From positions 1 to 5,437 of the forward strand of contig JAJRYI010000308.1 in assembly GCA_024275815.1 (NCBI GenBank): DNA of 5,437 nt. Reading direction: 5' to 3'. The notes beneath the pieces are model-generated. The model was not told the DNA's origin. It searched no databases and was given only the letters and a program-made list of their open reading frames with translations. The position numbers and the translations under genes are program-made. This DNA comes from Actinomycetes bacterium. GTDB taxonomy: Bacteria; Actinomycetota; Acidimicrobiia; Spongiisociales; UBA5794. Positions 4,498 to 5,437 of this stretch are shown in pieces; the first letter of the stretch is position 1, and every line of letters begins with the position of its first letter.

Positions 4498-5437
4498 CCG
4501 TCTCCACCAGCAACCCCGGGGATGGCCCCGCGGATCCATCGGCCGATCGCCTCGGCCTTGGGGAGGTCCTCGAGTGAGGATGTGTTCCACCGGCCGTCAT
4601 CGAGCTTCGGCATGGAGCGAAGCCGCCGCTCGTGGCTGTCGCTGAGGTCGAGGTCCTCCGAGATCGCTCCCCCACCCTCTTCGGCGTACAGTGGCCTGAG
4701 CCAGCGGTCCTCGATCGAGTACGTCGAGTACGCCCAGTCGACGATCTCGCGTGTGTCGGCGAAGTGATCGTCGGAGTGCATCACAACGCTGTAGATCCTC
4801 CGGCCGGCCTGCTCGGTGACTCCGAGGAGCACCTTGTCCGCCCACGGTGTCTCCCCCGTTTTGAGCCCGATCGTGCCGGGGTAGGTTCCCAGAAGCCTGT
4901 TCGTGTTCTTGAAGGTACGGGTCTTGCCGTTGGGGTCTGCGGGCATGTTCACCAGCTTGATCCGGGTGATCCGCTCGATGTCGGGGTACTCCTGGGATGC
5001 GATGATGAGCGTGAGCAGATCGCGCGGTGTCGAGTAGTGGTTCTCGTTGTCCAGGCCGTTGGGGTTCGCAAAGCTGGTGCTCGACATGCCGAGTTCCCTT
5101 GCCCGTGTGTTCATCATCGTGACGAAGCTCGAAATCGAGTCTCCTCCAACGGCGTACGCGAGCGTCAGGGCGGCGTCGTTGCCGGAACGCACGAGCATTG
5201 CAATGAGCAGGTCGCCGACCGACCACTCCTCACCTGCGACGAGACCTGCCGTCGAACCCCGTGTCTGGGTGGCGAAGTCGGGCACGATGATCGTGTCCGT
5301 GAGATCGGTGTTGTCGATGACGAGCATGGCCGTCATGACCTTGGTGACGGAGGCCATGGATCCGGCCTCGTTGGCGTTCCACGACGCGAGGACGACGTCG
5401 GCGTCGGCGTCGTAGACGATCCATCGCTCGGCCGTCA
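4494..5437 (-). CDS. D-alanyl-D-alanine carboxypeptidase (PBP5-type, peptidase S11), 5' end off the right edge
   Basis: The last 313 residues are visible; the frame remains open to the window edge. The fragment begins TAERWIVYDADADVVLASWN, the usual first strands of the S11 domain, so the missing part is mainly the signal sequence. All three penicillin-binding motifs are present: SVTK (29-32 of the visible part, nucleophile Ser29), SGN (84-86) and KTG (192-194), plus ANPNGLDNENHYST (123-136), typical of the family. Such enzymes act outside the membrane and trim the terminal D-alanine of peptidoglycan stem peptides. After the catalytic domain there is an acidic, Arg-containing tail with no hydrophobic helix; the last residues, IGRWIRGAIPG (297-307), could form an amphipathic anchor as in PBP5. 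An ATG at 5357 just before the SVTK motif is not the true start. The stop overlaps the hpt ATG. Confidence 0.94.
   Translation of the reverse strand, partial: TAERWIVYDADADVVLASWNANEAGSMASVTKVMTAMLVIDNTDLTDTIIVPDFATQTRGSTAGLVAGEEWSVGDLLIAMLVRSGNDAALTLAYAVGGDSISSFVTMMNTRARELGMSSTSFANPNGLDNENHYSTPRDLLTLIIASQEYPDIERITRIKLVNMPADPNGKTRTFKNTNRLLGTYPGTIGLKTGETPWADKVLLGVTEQAGRRIYSVVMHSDDHFADTREIVDWAYSTYSIEDRWLRPLYAEEGGGAISEDLDLSDSHERRLRSMPKLDDGRWNTSSLEDLPKAEAIGRWIRGAIPGVAGGDG

Noticed and set aside
4498..4590. 31-codon upstream extension of the hpt frame to 4590
   Set aside because: It lies inside the carboxypeptidase coding region and is not HPRT-like; the ATG at 4497 gives the ATGA overlap and the normal family length.
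5355..5357. ATG as the start of the carboxypeptidase
   Set aside because: It would begin two residues before the nucleophile serine of SVTK; the frame and typical S11 sequence continue upstream to the window edge.

Overview
The window looks like a chromosomal, housekeeping-type stretch from a GC-rich actinobacterium. A deep-branching group such as Acidimicrobiia or a relative is my best guess, but this is inference from gene content, base composition and the occasional GTG start, not a search. All eight supported genes lie on the minus strand, so transcription runs from the right edge to the left. No IS element, CRISPR array, tRNA, rRNA or phage gene is visible, and no stretch over about 110 bases lacks a gene.

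Reading right to left: a D-alanyl-D-alanine carboxypeptidase (start lies off the right edge); a hypoxanthine phosphoribosyltransferase-like gene with divergent active-site motifs; a DUF151 'bifunctional nuclease' family gene; a two-helix K+ channel with a cytoplasmic RCK domain and an unusual selectivity filter; a 104-base intergenic region with a good sigma70-type promoter; a MerR-family regulator; a small PD-(D/E)XK-like protein that probably begins at a CTG codon; the glycine-cleavage T protein gcvT; and an unidentified gene running off the left edge.

The genes are packed like two consecutive operons: dac-hpt-DUF151-channel, then merR-nuclease-gcvT-orf. Four of the seven junctions are 4-base stop/start overlaps (ATGA, GTGA, CTGA, GTGA), which suggests translational coupling. 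The other three gaps are 35, 104 and 44 bases. The 35-base gap holds a compact hairpin just ahead of the DUF151 gene.

Functionally this is a mix of wall metabolism (carboxypeptidase), purine salvage (hpt), ion transport (channel), a conserved DUF151/MerR pair and one-carbon metabolism (gcvT). From memory, the DUF151-MerR pair also sits near glycine-cleavage genes in Mycobacterium, so gcvT here fits a conserved neighbourhood. The least ordinary items are the CTG-started nuclease-like protein between merR and gcvT, the channel inserted between DUF151 and merR, and the divergent hpt. I do not see a clearly new defence or mobile system.
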